Assembly (NCBI RefSeq): GCF_008831285.2
Contig: NC_045141.1
Span: 19,774,848-19,838,847, forward strand
Length of the DNA: 64,000 nt
DNA from: Nymphaea colorata
Taxonomy: Eukaryota > Streptophyta > Magnoliopsida > Nymphaeales > Nymphaeaceae
Direction: 5' to 3'
The notes under the pieces were generated by a model that ran no database searches, was not told the origin of the DNA, and worked only from the letters and a program-made list of their open reading frames with translations. Shown piece after piece: positions 12,961 to 25,915 of the stretch; position 1 is the first letter of the stretch; the number at the start of each line of letters is the position of its first letter. The translations under genes and the position numbers were made by a program.

Positions 12961-15724
12961 GACATCTAGATCACACTTTTTTGTTGTTTTTTCTTTGGAT
13001 ATGGGAAAAATCATGGGTTTTGGTTCGATTTACACCTAACCAAGGCTTTACGTACTTTGCTGCTTTTTCATCACCGATTATGCATGATTTTTCTGCTTCT
13101 TTATCAAATATAGAAATCCAAATGCAAGAGCTGTGATACTAATTGATATCAGAATCGAGTGGTTGATTGGTGATTACGTTGATCAACAAACATTACAAGA
13201 CGATCTTTCATTTACAACCATTTAATAAGCTTTGCATGACCAATCGTTCTAAAACAGATGTACATCCGCACTTAATAGTTGGCTGGACCAGCTGAGAACA
13301 AGTAATGCCTGGCGGGACGAATCACGAGTTACACCAAGCCCACATGGTTGGTGGGCATGACCCAACTGGGACCTTGTTTGATCGTTCAAGTCTCAGCCAC
13401 ACGATGCAAAAGGTGGACGCCCTTTCCCTTTTATTAGGGGTCAGATTTCATGGCCCGGGACCAATTTCTAACATACTATTAATTAACAACTAAACAATAC
13501 GCTTGGCATGACCACAAATCCATCATATATAAACTAAGAGGAGAAAAATAGTAGTTTCTAACATTTGAAAAGTTTTTTCTTTTTTTTTTTTCCAACCCGA
13601 AGAAGGGTCTAAGCCCTCCCCGTTTTTAGACCTACCGTATACCCGTTAATTAAAATGTTGTGCATGTCACTTTTTTCTGTCTAAAGTAGTAGCTAGCAGA
13701 CATAAGAATCAAATTGATGATGTGCGATTGAAGCACTTGTCTTTTCGATCAACTATGTTGCGCCCTTTGAAGCTGATATTTTTTCCAAAAGAGTTGATGG
13801 AAAATAAAATCTTCCCAAACATGTGGAGAGATGTTGTTCCACCTATTGAAATCAGGGGACCATGAGGATTAAAGACTCTGAAGTACGGCGGCTTGCTCAT
13901 CCCTGAAAGTTGGATGGAATAAGGCGGTGATCTCATTAATTCGATTGAATATAAGGTTTAAACTAACAAAATTGCTATAAAGATTAGGGAAATACTTCTT
14001 ACGATCAAAAGCAACACCCATGAAAATGAGATATTAGGGTCCCGGTCAACGATTTTCAGGATGACATTCAAATATTCAGCATCATTCGTAAGTTTGCGGT
14101 AGAATTTGAAAATTACCCTTATGTTAAGTATTTAATTTTGTCTCTACTTCTTGATAAGATATTAGCTCAAGATATTTATTTAAATGTGAAGTTGCTTAAT
14201 AACTAATTGGCTTTTCTAATTGTTCAAGCAATACTAATGTCGATTGACGCACATTGAGCATTGTCTGCTGTCGATTCCATTCGTTTTGAATTGCCCGAAT
14301 CATTTGCGACAGAAAATTATGATACCAATAATGCTGCTGCTGGTTTAAGATGGAACTTTTCAATAGCCATGACCTGTTCTGCATTTTTCAAGAAAGATTT
14401 TCAAGGCAAATGTCACGTCCCTTCATGAATAATTGTAATTCAACATTGAGATCTTTTTTTTTTTTTAAAAAAAAGGTGAATGGTTCATTCCACCACCCTT
14501 AAGATAAGCCCCTGTCTTCTTATGCGTCCACCTTTCGGGTTTTTCACATAGCATAGTTCAGACTTTTTTACATGTCAAAGGTAGAGCGCATTGTGACGTG
14601 ACAGTGACCACTTCAAGACTCAAACCTGAGTCCTTAGAAAAGTCAAACCACCTTGTTTTTAGTTATAAGTTTTTAATCATGAAAATTTAAGATCAAAGAT
14701 TCCCAACTTTTGCTTGTTTTTAAACAAGCATGTTCTAATTAGTCACGATGATCTGATAGTTGACCAATTCTTGCTTAAAATAACATTGGATAGAACCAAA
14801 AAAAGATGTAATATGAAGATAATGCAGTAGAATTGAGATACAGTGGTTTCACGTTCTCCAAAGCAACTGTTATTTGCATTAGTTGACAACTTATGTGTGG
14901 TGCAATGGACTTGGACCTACCCTCCTCCCAAGAATGTACTCTGAAGTTGATATTCATTCCATACTTTGTGAAACCCACTGCTTAAAACAAACGGTGGATT
15001 TCATATCCACGTTAAATAGCAAAGACAGAATGGAATTTTTACTCTTATGCGGTCCAAGGAAATCAAAACATTTCCAGATCTCTTTTGTCGCAATGAGAAA
15101 CCTATCAGCCTCCAAATTCCCAAGAATGTGACAAAACAAAAGTTGGCGGTTCGTAATCTTGATCAGTCACGTCTTCTCTCACACCCAAACATAAGAGATA
15201 AGGAGAGAAGACAAAGGTTTTGGATCTCATGTCTTGAGTGCATGAATGAAAGATCAACGGGAGAATCCATGAATGGGTACTACCAACGTTAGGAGAAAAT
15301 TCATAATTTTTTTTGATAGGGTGCTAAACATATAGTTAACAATTTTTCAATTGCTGTGTCTTATGGAGCAGTCCTATATAATTGAATCCACTAATTTAAA
15401 CTTTCACGGCATGAGCTCTGTGGGGGCATACGCCCCATGAAACCCCACCTATCTATGACCTTGACCAACGTCCAAAAGCACTCTTTTCAAATTCAGTTGG
15501 GATTCTAGCTCCAAGAAGGCTAAAAACCTAAGATATAGTCAATCCCTTTTGCAAGTTCCATTAGATTTTTCATAATCTTATTATAATGTTAAACTTTTGA
15601 GGTGTTACAATCAGAGCCCTTCTTGTTACTAAACTCTTTTATGACTATGATGGGTAATAAAAAGTTGAGCCTTCCATTTTTCTCTTTCTTCCTAAGGTGT
15701 AGAGCTGCTGCTTATGCATGGGGT

Positions 15725-15920
15725 TGATGCTCATGGGAATCGAATTAGGGACTAACCCTCTGGATCATAAAAGGTTCCGAAGCATATTCTGTAAAAACCG
15801 AGAAGGGCAGATACAAGAGAGGAGAGAGGATGACCTCTCTTATGAGTGGTGGAATGAACCACTCATCCTTAAAAATGAAAGAGACTGAGGTTGATGCTCA
15901 TGGGAATCGAATTAAGGACC
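15725..15920 (+). repeat. Direct repeat of TTGATGCTCATGGGAATCGA
   Basis: A block of about 28 bp starting TTGATGCTCATGGGAATCGA occurs near 15725 and again near 15891 with one or two differences. The 140 bp between holds an AGAGGAGAGAGG stretch. The origin is unknown. Confidence 0.6.
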
Positions 15921-16202
15921 GACCTACTAATTGCTGGTTCAACAAAACCCTTTTTTTTTTGTTTTATAACTCCTTAAAACCCATCAATATAGCTGTTAAT
16001 CTGTCATTGCCCGGTAATAATTGTAAGAGGAGCTCAATGATTTAAAGTTACTATTCGTTTTATTTATGGTTGAGTGAGTTGGTTCCAGACGTTATAGCCT
16101 AATCAAGTCACAAATGGTCCATGTTCACCTACCCCTAGCCGGCAAGTCTCCCTTTTAATTTAAAACAGGGTTTTTCATAAAACCAATGGAATTTAAAAAA
16201 GA

Positions 16203-16280
16203 AAAAAACACTACTTTTGAGAGAGAGAAAAATAAAAATTTCAAGGGGATTTTAATAAAGAAAAAACACTACTTTTGAGG
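16203..16280 (+). repeat. Short direct repeat of AAAAAACACTACTTTTGAG
   Basis: The 19-nt block occurs near 16203 and again near 16261, in an A-rich low-complexity stretch. Confidence 0.6.
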
Positions 16281-18599
16281 GATAAAGAAAAACACAAAGT
16301 GGTGTTCACAAAAGTACTTTTTAAAAGGAATCAAGTTCGCACCACACAATTTTTTCTTAACTAGAATCTTATGATTTTCCACCATAACATGAATATTTGA
16401 ATGGAAATTTTTGCATTATACTTTGGCTTCCTTTTAATGAGTAGAGTCATAGATCCACTCAGGTTGCATTTGATTATCATAGAGAATTTGGGTGCTAAAA
16501 TCCACACAATGGAAATAAGATGAAGCTTGCAAATGATAGAGGTGTTAGAGTTGGAGGTACCAAAGATCTCAGCCGTTAGTCTTGGTGATGAATGATCGCC
16601 GTCAGACTGCTGACAACTTAATTGGATGTTGGGATGTCAGATCGAATTTCAGAACGTGATCTCATCTAGGCTCTCGATTTCGTTGTTTTGAAAAAATCGG
16701 ATTGTGAGGGGCCACCAATTCCTATCTATCTATTCAACTGAATTAATTGTGTATTTGGCAAAAATCATTTTTAAAAAATATTCCAAAAACTAAATATTAT
16801 TAAAAAACTGAAAAAAAAAAGAAAAGAATAATTCTTAAGCTACTTGAAAAGTAGTTAAAAGGATGTGCTACTCGGAGGTGAAATGATCGCCCCTTTTGCC
16901 AATACTTTCCACAAAGCATGCTTATGGTGGGGGCTTTGCTCGTGACGTGATCGCACAAAACACTCGCTTTTCAATGGTTATTACCACTTAGTACTCTTGA
17001 ATCGGACATAGAATCGAATCAGTTTCCTGTCGATCAATTCGAACCGATTCTGATACCACTGTGTCGGATCTGGTAAATGGTCAGTCTCGTGATTCAGGCA
17101 CGAGCTCGCAGTCCTTCATGAAACTAACGATCAATGTTTACTTTTTCTCTTGTTGAACTTGTGTTCTTAATTATCAGTTTTTGTCAAGATCTGGTTTAGT
17201 TCAGAATGTGAAATGTGAACAAGCTTTCTTAATCACAAGGCCATCCCATCCTTTGTTTGGCAAAATTCTCAATCACCCCATCTCTTAAACGTGAAGCCCA
17301 TCTACCCCACGCCCTTCTTTTTCCTCTTTAGAAAAGTTATCTTCTTTTGCCTCATATTTCTATGCATGTCCCTCGTTGTTTAGAAGTTACAGTTCAAGTT
17401 CGCCCCAATTAGTTGACATTTTACTGTGAATTGGATCAAACTCACAGTGCGCATGTGATTTGGATTCATATTCAGATTTAGATTCGGTTTTAAATCAATA
17501 GGCATCCGAACTTCGAATTCAGATTCATATTTAATTTCAGATAAATATCCTACATCCAAATATTATAAGTTTTGAATGTCAGTTTTTAACATATGATAAT
17601 GCGGTTCAGATTCCACGTGAAACAAGTTTGAATATTAGAGTACTGATAAAATGGAAAGACGGAATAAGTTTCATAACAACTTTGGAAAGCGTGAAAATGC
17701 AAAAGACGAGACAAGGCAAGGTGTGTGATTAAATATGTGAAAAATGGTACGGTTAACCCTGATTATAATGAAGCAATATAATGCATATATTAATGGCACG
17801 ATTCGTTGTCCAGAGAGTGCTTTTTCTGGGTGTTTTTACCTAAATTTGAATGAACAACAACGAAGTTTTTTTTCTTATTTGGTTGACGTTTCATTTGATT
17901 TTGAGCATTAGAAAATGTACTGCAATGAGAGAAGTAATTTTGCTTACTATACTTTTGAGACATCTAGAATAAATCTTACGAAAACAATCAAACGTACAAT
18001 TATAGGAATGAAATTTCCGAAAGAGGAAAAAGAATAATGCGAGAACAAAAGAATAATTGATAAATGAATTGGGAGAATCAAGCTTCGGGCTTTCCACTAA
18101 CTGAAAATGAGATTTTTTTTGTTTTTCTCATCCTTCTTTCTTTTTCCAAGAGAATCTGAAGTCTTGTGCTTTCCAAGAGAGCTTTTAGACGAAGTGCGGT
18201 GCTGATGGAAAATTACGATTTGCATTTCAATTGGGCAGCTGACTAACTGGATGTCAGTTGTCATCCCTGTAACCGAGTAAGAAGCATTCATCATTTTTAC
18301 AACTTCAGAAAACAAATCGTTTCTTAAAAGCTCAAAATCTCGAAATGTAAGTGGAATACCAGGTAAAAAGTAGGCTTTTCTCGTTTCTTTTTCCTCCTTG
18401 AAACCACCACCATCATTTTTACTTATACTGTAGCATCTAAGTAGCACCATGTTAGAGGTTTTGCACCAAAACGATTATCAAACAGTAAGATCGCAAGTAA
18501 GAAGTAACATGGTGGAAGGTAAAAGCATTAATTGATGATTTAAAGTCATGGCTACGGGCAGAAGGGTTAATCTCTCTCTTTCCCCTCCGATGTCCCCTC

Positions 18600-20648
18600 A
18601 AGCCAAAAGAAGGAAAAAGGAAGAGAAAAAAGAACCAATGAAAGGGGGATAGAGAAAGAGCAGAGGTGGATATGAGTACAAGAAAGTGGGGTCCTGGGGG
18701 AGAGGAGAGGGGACGGAGCAGCAGGACGAAGAAAACTGCGTCCAGGTTCTCTTCATGTTCTGCTTCCCCAAGCGCACATGCCCACAAGTGAAAAACCGAC
18801 TTACATTTTTTCACTGCGCAATCTGTCCTCCTCAAGTCCTTCCTCCCTGGAGTTCACCCCTCCTTGGATAAATGACCCTTTTCTGAGTTCTTCTCCAATT
18901 GCAGCTTGTGGTTTCTGTATCTTACAGAGAAAGATACAGGTGTGGCTTTGAGTAGGAGAGAGGGAGAGAGGTCGGGCTTCCCTGGATTTTGGCATTTGTT
19001 CCTCAAGCAGACAGAAATGGAAGCAGAAAAACTTTTCTGAAGCCGATAAAGCAGAGGATGCTTCTTTCCTTCTTTGTGTGTTAATCGTGGGAGGCTTCGG
19101 GGTGGCTAAATGGGTCGGAATGATGGGGTAACGTGTCGGCTTGGGGATTTAATGAATTCTGATCTTCCATGGCGGATGATCGTGCTCGGGTGAGTTGTGC
19201 TTTCCTCTTTCTTATTTCTTTGGCGACGGGTTTCATTCATTTGCAAGAGTAGAAGACTCAAATTTTTGTACGAGTTTGTCTTATTGTCATTGTGGGGGTT
19301 TGGGTATTTCTGTTTCTCTTTCTCCTTTTCTCGTTTCTGCTTGAGTTGGAGTTTCAGTGCTACAATTTGGTGGCGTCGTAAGAAGTTCATTTTTTTCCCT
19401 TTTCGATGTCCTTTTGGTTTCTTTTTGTTGTTTTGGTTGCATGGCTTGGGTTTTCATCTCTGGAAAGCTGTTATTCTTCTCTTCTGGGGCTTTAGGGTTT
19501 TAGTGAATGTAAGGGTCTCCATTTTTGTCTTTTGCCTGGAAAATTTCGGAGTTCTAAGGTAGGGATTAAATTGTGAGATTTCGGATTGGATGATCTTTCG
19601 TTTTACTTTTATTAATTGGGTAATGGGATATTTGGAAATTTGGCTGGTTTCTTCTATCTTCAAAACCGAAGGTGATCTTGATTTTTGTCAATTGAATTAA
19701 ATATTTGGGTCGGTTCTGTCACCCGGAAGTTCTGCCTTGTTTCACACGAGTTCCTTGAGCATTCTGGGCTTTAAGTTGGCATGTGGCTTAAAAGGCTTTT
19801 TCCTTCTTCTTTTTTTTCCTCATGGCACCAGTTTTGGATTAGAAGCTGGCCACTTGTTCCTTGGTTCCCTGTTTCTTGCATTCTGGCCTGCAAAATGGAT
19901 CCAGTATAGTTTATTGGTATTGGCAAAAATCGAAGCCAGAGGTTGAGAAATTGGATTAGAATATCGGCATTCTACTGAATCCCCTTGTAAATTGATAAGG
20001 ATGAATTGGAAGTTTCAGATATATTTTGCCATTTCATCTTCTTTTAATTGTCAGACACGCGATTTTGCTAGGAATCTGTGTAAACATTTATGTTACCCTT
20101 GTTGCATGAAATGAATCTAGGAATTTAAACCAACTTGTCCTCTTGAGCTTTCATCTGAGCATTACTTTCTAATTGGATTTCAGTTTTCGTTAGGTTTGTC
20201 TTTTCATATTGATAATTCATAATTTAATTTCACCTATGTGATTAGTACAGGACAAATAACTTCCAATTCAGAAAATACTAGGAACTATAGATACCTTCCA
20301 TTACGTTCTTTGTGGTGTTAGGCAAGAATGTGCAACGCTCATCCTGTCATTTGGTTTCAAGTTCTAATAGTTGAGAGGTAGGAGCCCAGCCAGGTTCAAG
20401 GCTGAGGTCCCTATTAATGATACTGTAGAAAATAGAAAAGGGTATTGGAACAATAATGCTCTTCTCCATTGTTGTCAAGAAATTTATGAGTCCTTACACT
20501 TTCGTTTTCTTCTGATGGAATAACATTGTATCTGATTGTTTTCCATTTTACAGGTTGTGGTCCTTCTAGGACCTAAAATCTCTAATGGAAAGGGAAGGTT
20601 TATTTGTGCATTTCCTTCATCGGGGCTTGAAGTTGTATTATTGATGCA
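18600..20648 (+). promoter_or_regulatory. Promoter and 5' leader region of the ethylene receptor, with a likely leader intron
   Basis: About 2 kb upstream of the receptor ATG holds pyrimidine-rich sequence and a plausible leader intron: donor CTCGG|GTGAGT with exon end at 19189, acceptor TTTTACAG with exon start at 20554. Leader introns are common in plant receptor genes. If spliced this way, an upstream ATG at 19169 opens a 40-codon frame that ends at 20655, overlapping the receptor ATG at 20649. No TATA box was assigned. The intron is inferred from splice consensus only. Confidence 0.45.
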
Positions 20649-23600
20649 ATGTTAACGTTAGGGCAGGGTCTTGTAGTGATTTCTGTCCTTTTGTCTGTGT
20701 CTGTTGCCCATGGGGATTTTCCTCGTTGCAATTGTGATGATGATAGCCTCTGGGGCATAGAGAACATTTTGCAGTGCCAGAAAGTGAGTGATCTTCTCAT
20801 TGCCTTGGCATACTTTTCAATCCCCCTTGAGCTTTTGTACTTTATAAGCTGTGCCAATGTTTTTCCGTTCAAGTGGGTACTCGTTCAGTTTGGAGCATTT
20901 ATAGTTCTCTGTGGTTTGACACACTTATTGACAGTATGGACCTATGCCCCACACTCTTTCCATCTCATGCTAGCACTTACCATTTTCAAGTTGCTCACTG
21001 CTCTGGTGTCTTGTGCAACTGCTATTACCCTGGTTACCCTTATTCCTCAACTCTTAAGGGTGAAAGTTCGTGAGGTTTTTCTGAAGCAGAAAGCTCAGGA
21101 GCTTAACAGGGAGGTGGGGATGATGAAGAGACAGGAAGAAACTAGCTGGCATGTTCGGATGCTCACACAAGAAATTAGGAAGTCTCTTGATCGGCACACT
21201 ATTCTGCAGACCACCCTTGTTGAGCTCTCAAAGACGTTGCTACTTCAAAATTGTGCTGTTTGGATGCCAAATGCCCAGAAAACTGAAATGGTTTTGATGT
21301 ATGAGTTCAAAAATCGAAATTTAAAGCTCTCTGTTCCAATTGCTGACCCAGATATTATTGATATCTGGGCCACGAAGGAGGCAAAGATCTTGACATCAAA
21401 TTCATCACTGGGATCGGCAAGCAGTTGCGGTTCGACAGCTGAGAAGGGGGTTGCTGCCATTAGGATGCCAATGTTGAGAGTTTCAAACTTCAAAGGGGGG
21501 ACCCCTGAATTTGTTGAGGCTTGTTATGCTATTCTTGTTTTGGTTTTACCAGGTGAAACTTCACATGTTTGGAGTGACCAAGAGCTGGAGATTGTAGAGG
21601 TTGTCGCTGATCAAGTAGCTGTTGCTCTCTCTCATGCTGCTGTTTTGGAGGAATCTCAGTTGATGAGAGAGGAGCTGGAGGCACAAAATAGAGCACTACA
21701 ACTGGCAAGGAGAAATGCTATGATGGCCAGCCAAGCTAGGAACTCGTTTCAAAAGGTGATGAGTCATGGCATGAGGAGGCCTATGTATACCATCTCTGGC
21801 TTGCTATCAGTTATTCAGTTTGAGAATCTGGATTCCAATCAGAGGTTGATTGTCGATATGATGGCAAAAACTGGTAGTGTCCTCTCCAAGTTGATCAATG
21901 ATGTGATGGAGATTTCAACTGCTGATCATGGTGGGCTGTCTCTGGAGCTGCACTCATTTCCGCTGCATTCCATGATCAAGGAAGTGGCAGCATTGGCAAA
22001 GTGTCTTTGTTCTTGCAGAGGGTATGATTTTGAGTTTGGGGTTGGAAGCTCTGTGCCAGATCAGGTGATTGGTGATGAAAAACGGATTTTTCAGGTGATA
22101 TTGCATATGGTTGGAAACATGATAAGTTGTGGCCCTGAAGAGGGCTTGAGTTTAAGTTGTAGCCCTGGACAGGGCCTGATTTCATTCCGTGCTTATGTTG
22201 AAGATGATAATGAGGTGAGCCATACACAGAGGTGGTCACCATGGAAGCCAGAGCCACTCTCTAATGGCTATGTGTATGTGAAATTTGAGTTTAGAAATAA
22301 GAGCAACGTAAGCAATAAATCATCCTCTGGAACAAGTCAGTTGACAAGGAAGGTCAGCGGGGAAGGTTCACGGGAGGGACTTGGCTTCACAATGTGCAAA
22401 AAGCTTGTGCAGGTATGAATTGTGCATCGACAGCCCTTGCTTTTTTTTTCTTTTCTTTTCCAATGTGTCCATATCCTCTGTTGAAGCCCATCCAGTTTCT
22501 TGATAGGTCTTCTTAGTTTGATGTTTTAAAGTCCATCGGTTGTCGTAAACTTGAATTTGACATCAATTTCAAGCATTAGTGCAAGTTTTGCTGGATAATT
22601 TGAGATACACGAAGCTAAATTCAAAGAGCCTGTCAAAGTGATATTCCATGTATACCTGCACAGCCTTCTTTTAAAGTTCTTAACTATCGATAGTGCATGG
22701 GTGATCTATTCCTTTTAAATCTGTTTTTCTCAGACTATCCTGTCAGGTGTTATGTTCAACACAATGATGGTCACTCTCCTGCCAACCTTAAATCAACTCT
22801 CTCCAGGGCAAAGAGAGAGTGAACTGAACTGACCATGAGATAAGAAATAGCAATAATTTTTTATCTTTCCAGATCTTCTATTCTAATTTCTAAATATCTC
22901 TGTTATTCCGATGGATTCTCTTGAAGTATTTGCACGTTCAGTCTCATCTGACATATTATTGTAACAGCGACACTGAAGGCAGAACCCGTCGCACTAGACT
23001 TATGCCCTTGGATTTCGGTTTCTCCTTGCAGATTTCAAGTTGATGGCCTCTAACTTCACTATGTTGTTGTCCAATATTTCGAACAAAAATTTTCATTCAT
23101 ATCATTAACTTTTGGTTATCCGTCAATTCAGTTTTGGTGTTCACATTCAAGATTATGGCCTGGAACTTCTGTATCTTGTAGCCCAATGTTGCGGACAAAA
23201 AAATTTCATGTGTCATTGGCTTAGTTGTCTGTTCCTACATTTAACTGTTTGTGCTTGTGTATCATGCAGAGGATGCAGGGTAACATATGGGTAGTCTCAG
23301 GCAGAAGAGGCCCAGCCGAGAGCATGACTTTGCTGCTGAAGCTCCGTCCGCAGCAACCAATTCGGGTGCCCACTGAGCCAGGATCTTCTGAGCCCCTCAG
23401 TCGCTCAATCCTTAAAGGGCTAAATGTTCTGGTGGCCGACGGTGATAGTGCAAACCTTACGGCCACACGCAAGATATTAGAGAAATTGGGCTGCCGAGTC
23501 TCAGTTGTGGGTTCTGGTTTCGACTGTCTTAATGCTCTTGCCTGTCTCAGCGACCCTTGGGACCCCATTCGTGTGGTGATCTTAGACATTTACATGGCTG

Positions 23601-23809
23601 GAATGGATGGTTGTGAGGTTGCTCACAGGATCCGGAAATCCAGTGGCCTGTGGCCGCTGATCGTCGCATTGACTGCAAGCACAGACGACGATATACAGGA
23701 GAAGTGTCTGCAGGTTGGGATAAACGGGGTTATAAGAAAACCAGTCTTGTTGGAAGCCATGGCTGACGAGCTCACCAGAATTATCCATCAGGGGGGTCCG
23801 GTTGTTTGA
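20649..23809 (+). CDS. EIN4-like: Subfamily II ethylene receptor (EIN4/ETR2 type) with receiver domain
   Basis: Two coding exons, 20649-22412 and 23270-23809, encode 767 residues, close to the size I recall for Arabidopsis EIN4. A hydrophobic N-terminal segment (about residues 8-21) precedes CNCDDD, with C27/C29 as candidates for the dimer disulfide. Three membrane spans follow. The second contains CGLTH (C88, H92), the copper/ethylene-binding pair known for this family. A GAF region (about 170-330), coiled coil and histidine-kinase-like domain come next. H373 of the H-box (MSHGMRRP) is present but the N and G1 boxes are eroded, as expected of subfamily II. The receiver has the phospho-acceptor D694 (VILDIYM) and the conserved lysine in IRKPV. 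The protein should sit in the ER membrane and signal through CTR1. H-box histidine retention favours EIN4 over ETR2. The ATG choice is supported by alignment of the MLxxLxxGLL-type start. Confidence 0.97.
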
Positions 23810-25880
23810 GGTCGAGGCGTTTAGTTTTGATAAAGTTTCTCTTTCCACCAGCTCATTCGAAGTTGATTGGCTTGAGCCGCTGATTCTTTTCTGTTTTTTC
23901 TGAGGAAAAAAATGAAGTAAATGATCAGAGCGATGCTTCCCAGTTGATGGACGTCGGCAATGTCGCAAAGAGATAGAGAGATAGAGACCGTTAATCCTTC
24001 ATAGATAGATTGAAACTGAGATGTATAAATTTGGTTATGTCGAGGCACAAGTTAATTTCAAGCAAAGTCGATCGAGGAGTATGAGATAAGCATGTGAGAT
24101 TATCTTTTTGGCTTTGGGAGAAGTAAATATCCTTGAAACGGGGGGAATGACATTTGGTGCACTGTATTGTACCATGTTCTCCATGGAAAGCCGTCGTCCA
24201 GTCTGGAGAACTTTCCTCATTATACATTAAATCATAACATGTCCTTAGAAAAAGTAAAGGAGCCATATTTTTATACAGAAACATTCCTTCTCTATTGTCT
24301 ACTGATTTTCGAATCTGCTTCCAGGAAAGAATGGATTTTTCTTGCTGAAGTATTATTGTGGTATTGACTGTTGATTTCTAAATCTCTAAAATTACGTGTG
24401 CTTGCATGAGAAGATGAAGGGTGCGTGAAGATGTTAAGGGAGCAGGGTCGAAAATGCAGAAGACGCGAGAGAGAGAGAGAGAGAGAATCTCCATGGTGGG
24501 TCTGTTGTTTTTCATCTTCGCAAGTGTAGGCCTGTGAGTTATAATACAACACTGATAACAGCAATGGCATGCTGAAATCTTCCACCATGAACTCGAAGTG
24601 CAGTTCAAAGGAGAAAAAGAACGTGCACTAATGGGATATCACATGACAAAGCGACAACAATGTTGTGGACCTGTGGTACCACTGGAAAGGAAAATTTCAG
24701 CGATAATGGTGTTATGAAACATAGTTGCAGAGTTTGCCAGTGACTGTTGCCTCCCGATGACAAAACAACAAACATGCCCTGTGGAACTAAGAAGAGACGT
24801 GGCTAAGAAGTCAGGTCTCTGGAACCATCCGGGGTTTATCTTCAATGGAGACCCGCTAGTTAGCCAAATCATTTGAAGGGTGTTCATCTTCTTAATTTTT
24901 TTTTCCTTCCAACAAAAGATGCTGGGTTAGACCTCTGCATTTAAAAAAGAATATCTTCAGTACCACATTCAGATGCAGTATCCCACTCTGAAGACAGGTC
25001 CACCCATTGCTTATAATCAATGTCTCTCAACTTATACAGCAGCTGCAAGGAGACCTTGTTATCCACAGGATCATTACAACAGTTGATGTAAGGGAGGGTT
25101 TACTTCACATAAGAAAACCTTGAAAGGAGCTCAGAGGCTCCTCTAATCCAGCTTTTAAGCTGCTGTTACTTGCCGTCAGCCAAAGAATACTCTCTTGATC
25201 CAGAGCCCCAAAAACGGAATTCAAAATCTAGTTTCAGGCTGAAGAGTCCCAGCAGGATGCCCACTTTAAATCGTTGTCCTGGATTCACCTTCATCTTGCT
25301 GATACATGGAAAACAACCCATCTTAAACTTGCTTATGTAAATGCTGATAACTGTACCAAGTATTTAAAAAAATCTAAGGACCTCATGGCCCATCTGATAG
25401 GAGTTCTTTATTAATTTTAGCAGAAACTGATCAACTTTTAATTCAATTTTCATTTGTTGTGGATGTCCTAGCTCGGTTGAAATCATATGCATCTTTGCTC
25501 CTTATTCATTTACTTTCCCATTCACTGCAAAAAACTTTCATGACACAACTATAAAAAAAAAAAACGAAGGAGATGCTTTCTCTTTGATGGCGAAGAGACC
25601 ACCTTTTGGAGTAATGCCACTTGGCGAGTGGTGAGAGAAGTGAGAGGCCAATTAACCTAAGATAAGTTAAAAAACAGAAACTCTAATAACCACATGCTCA
25701 TGTGGCTGGTACGCTAATTTTAAACTTTCAAGCAACAAACCACGAGAGGAAGAAGAAAGATCTGTAACTGCTAAGGCTGAACTCACAAGAAAAGCATAAG
25801 TTTTGTGATCTATCGAATGGCATAGACGACGATCTACACGGTAAAGATATCAAACTCTCTCTCTCTCTCTCTCTCTCTCG

Positions 25881-25915
<35 letters not shown>

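Noticed and set aside
18097-18450. 117-codon minus-strand open frame
   Set aside because: Low-complexity lysine/serine tail and no recognisable motif. It lies in the presumed upstream region of the receptor.
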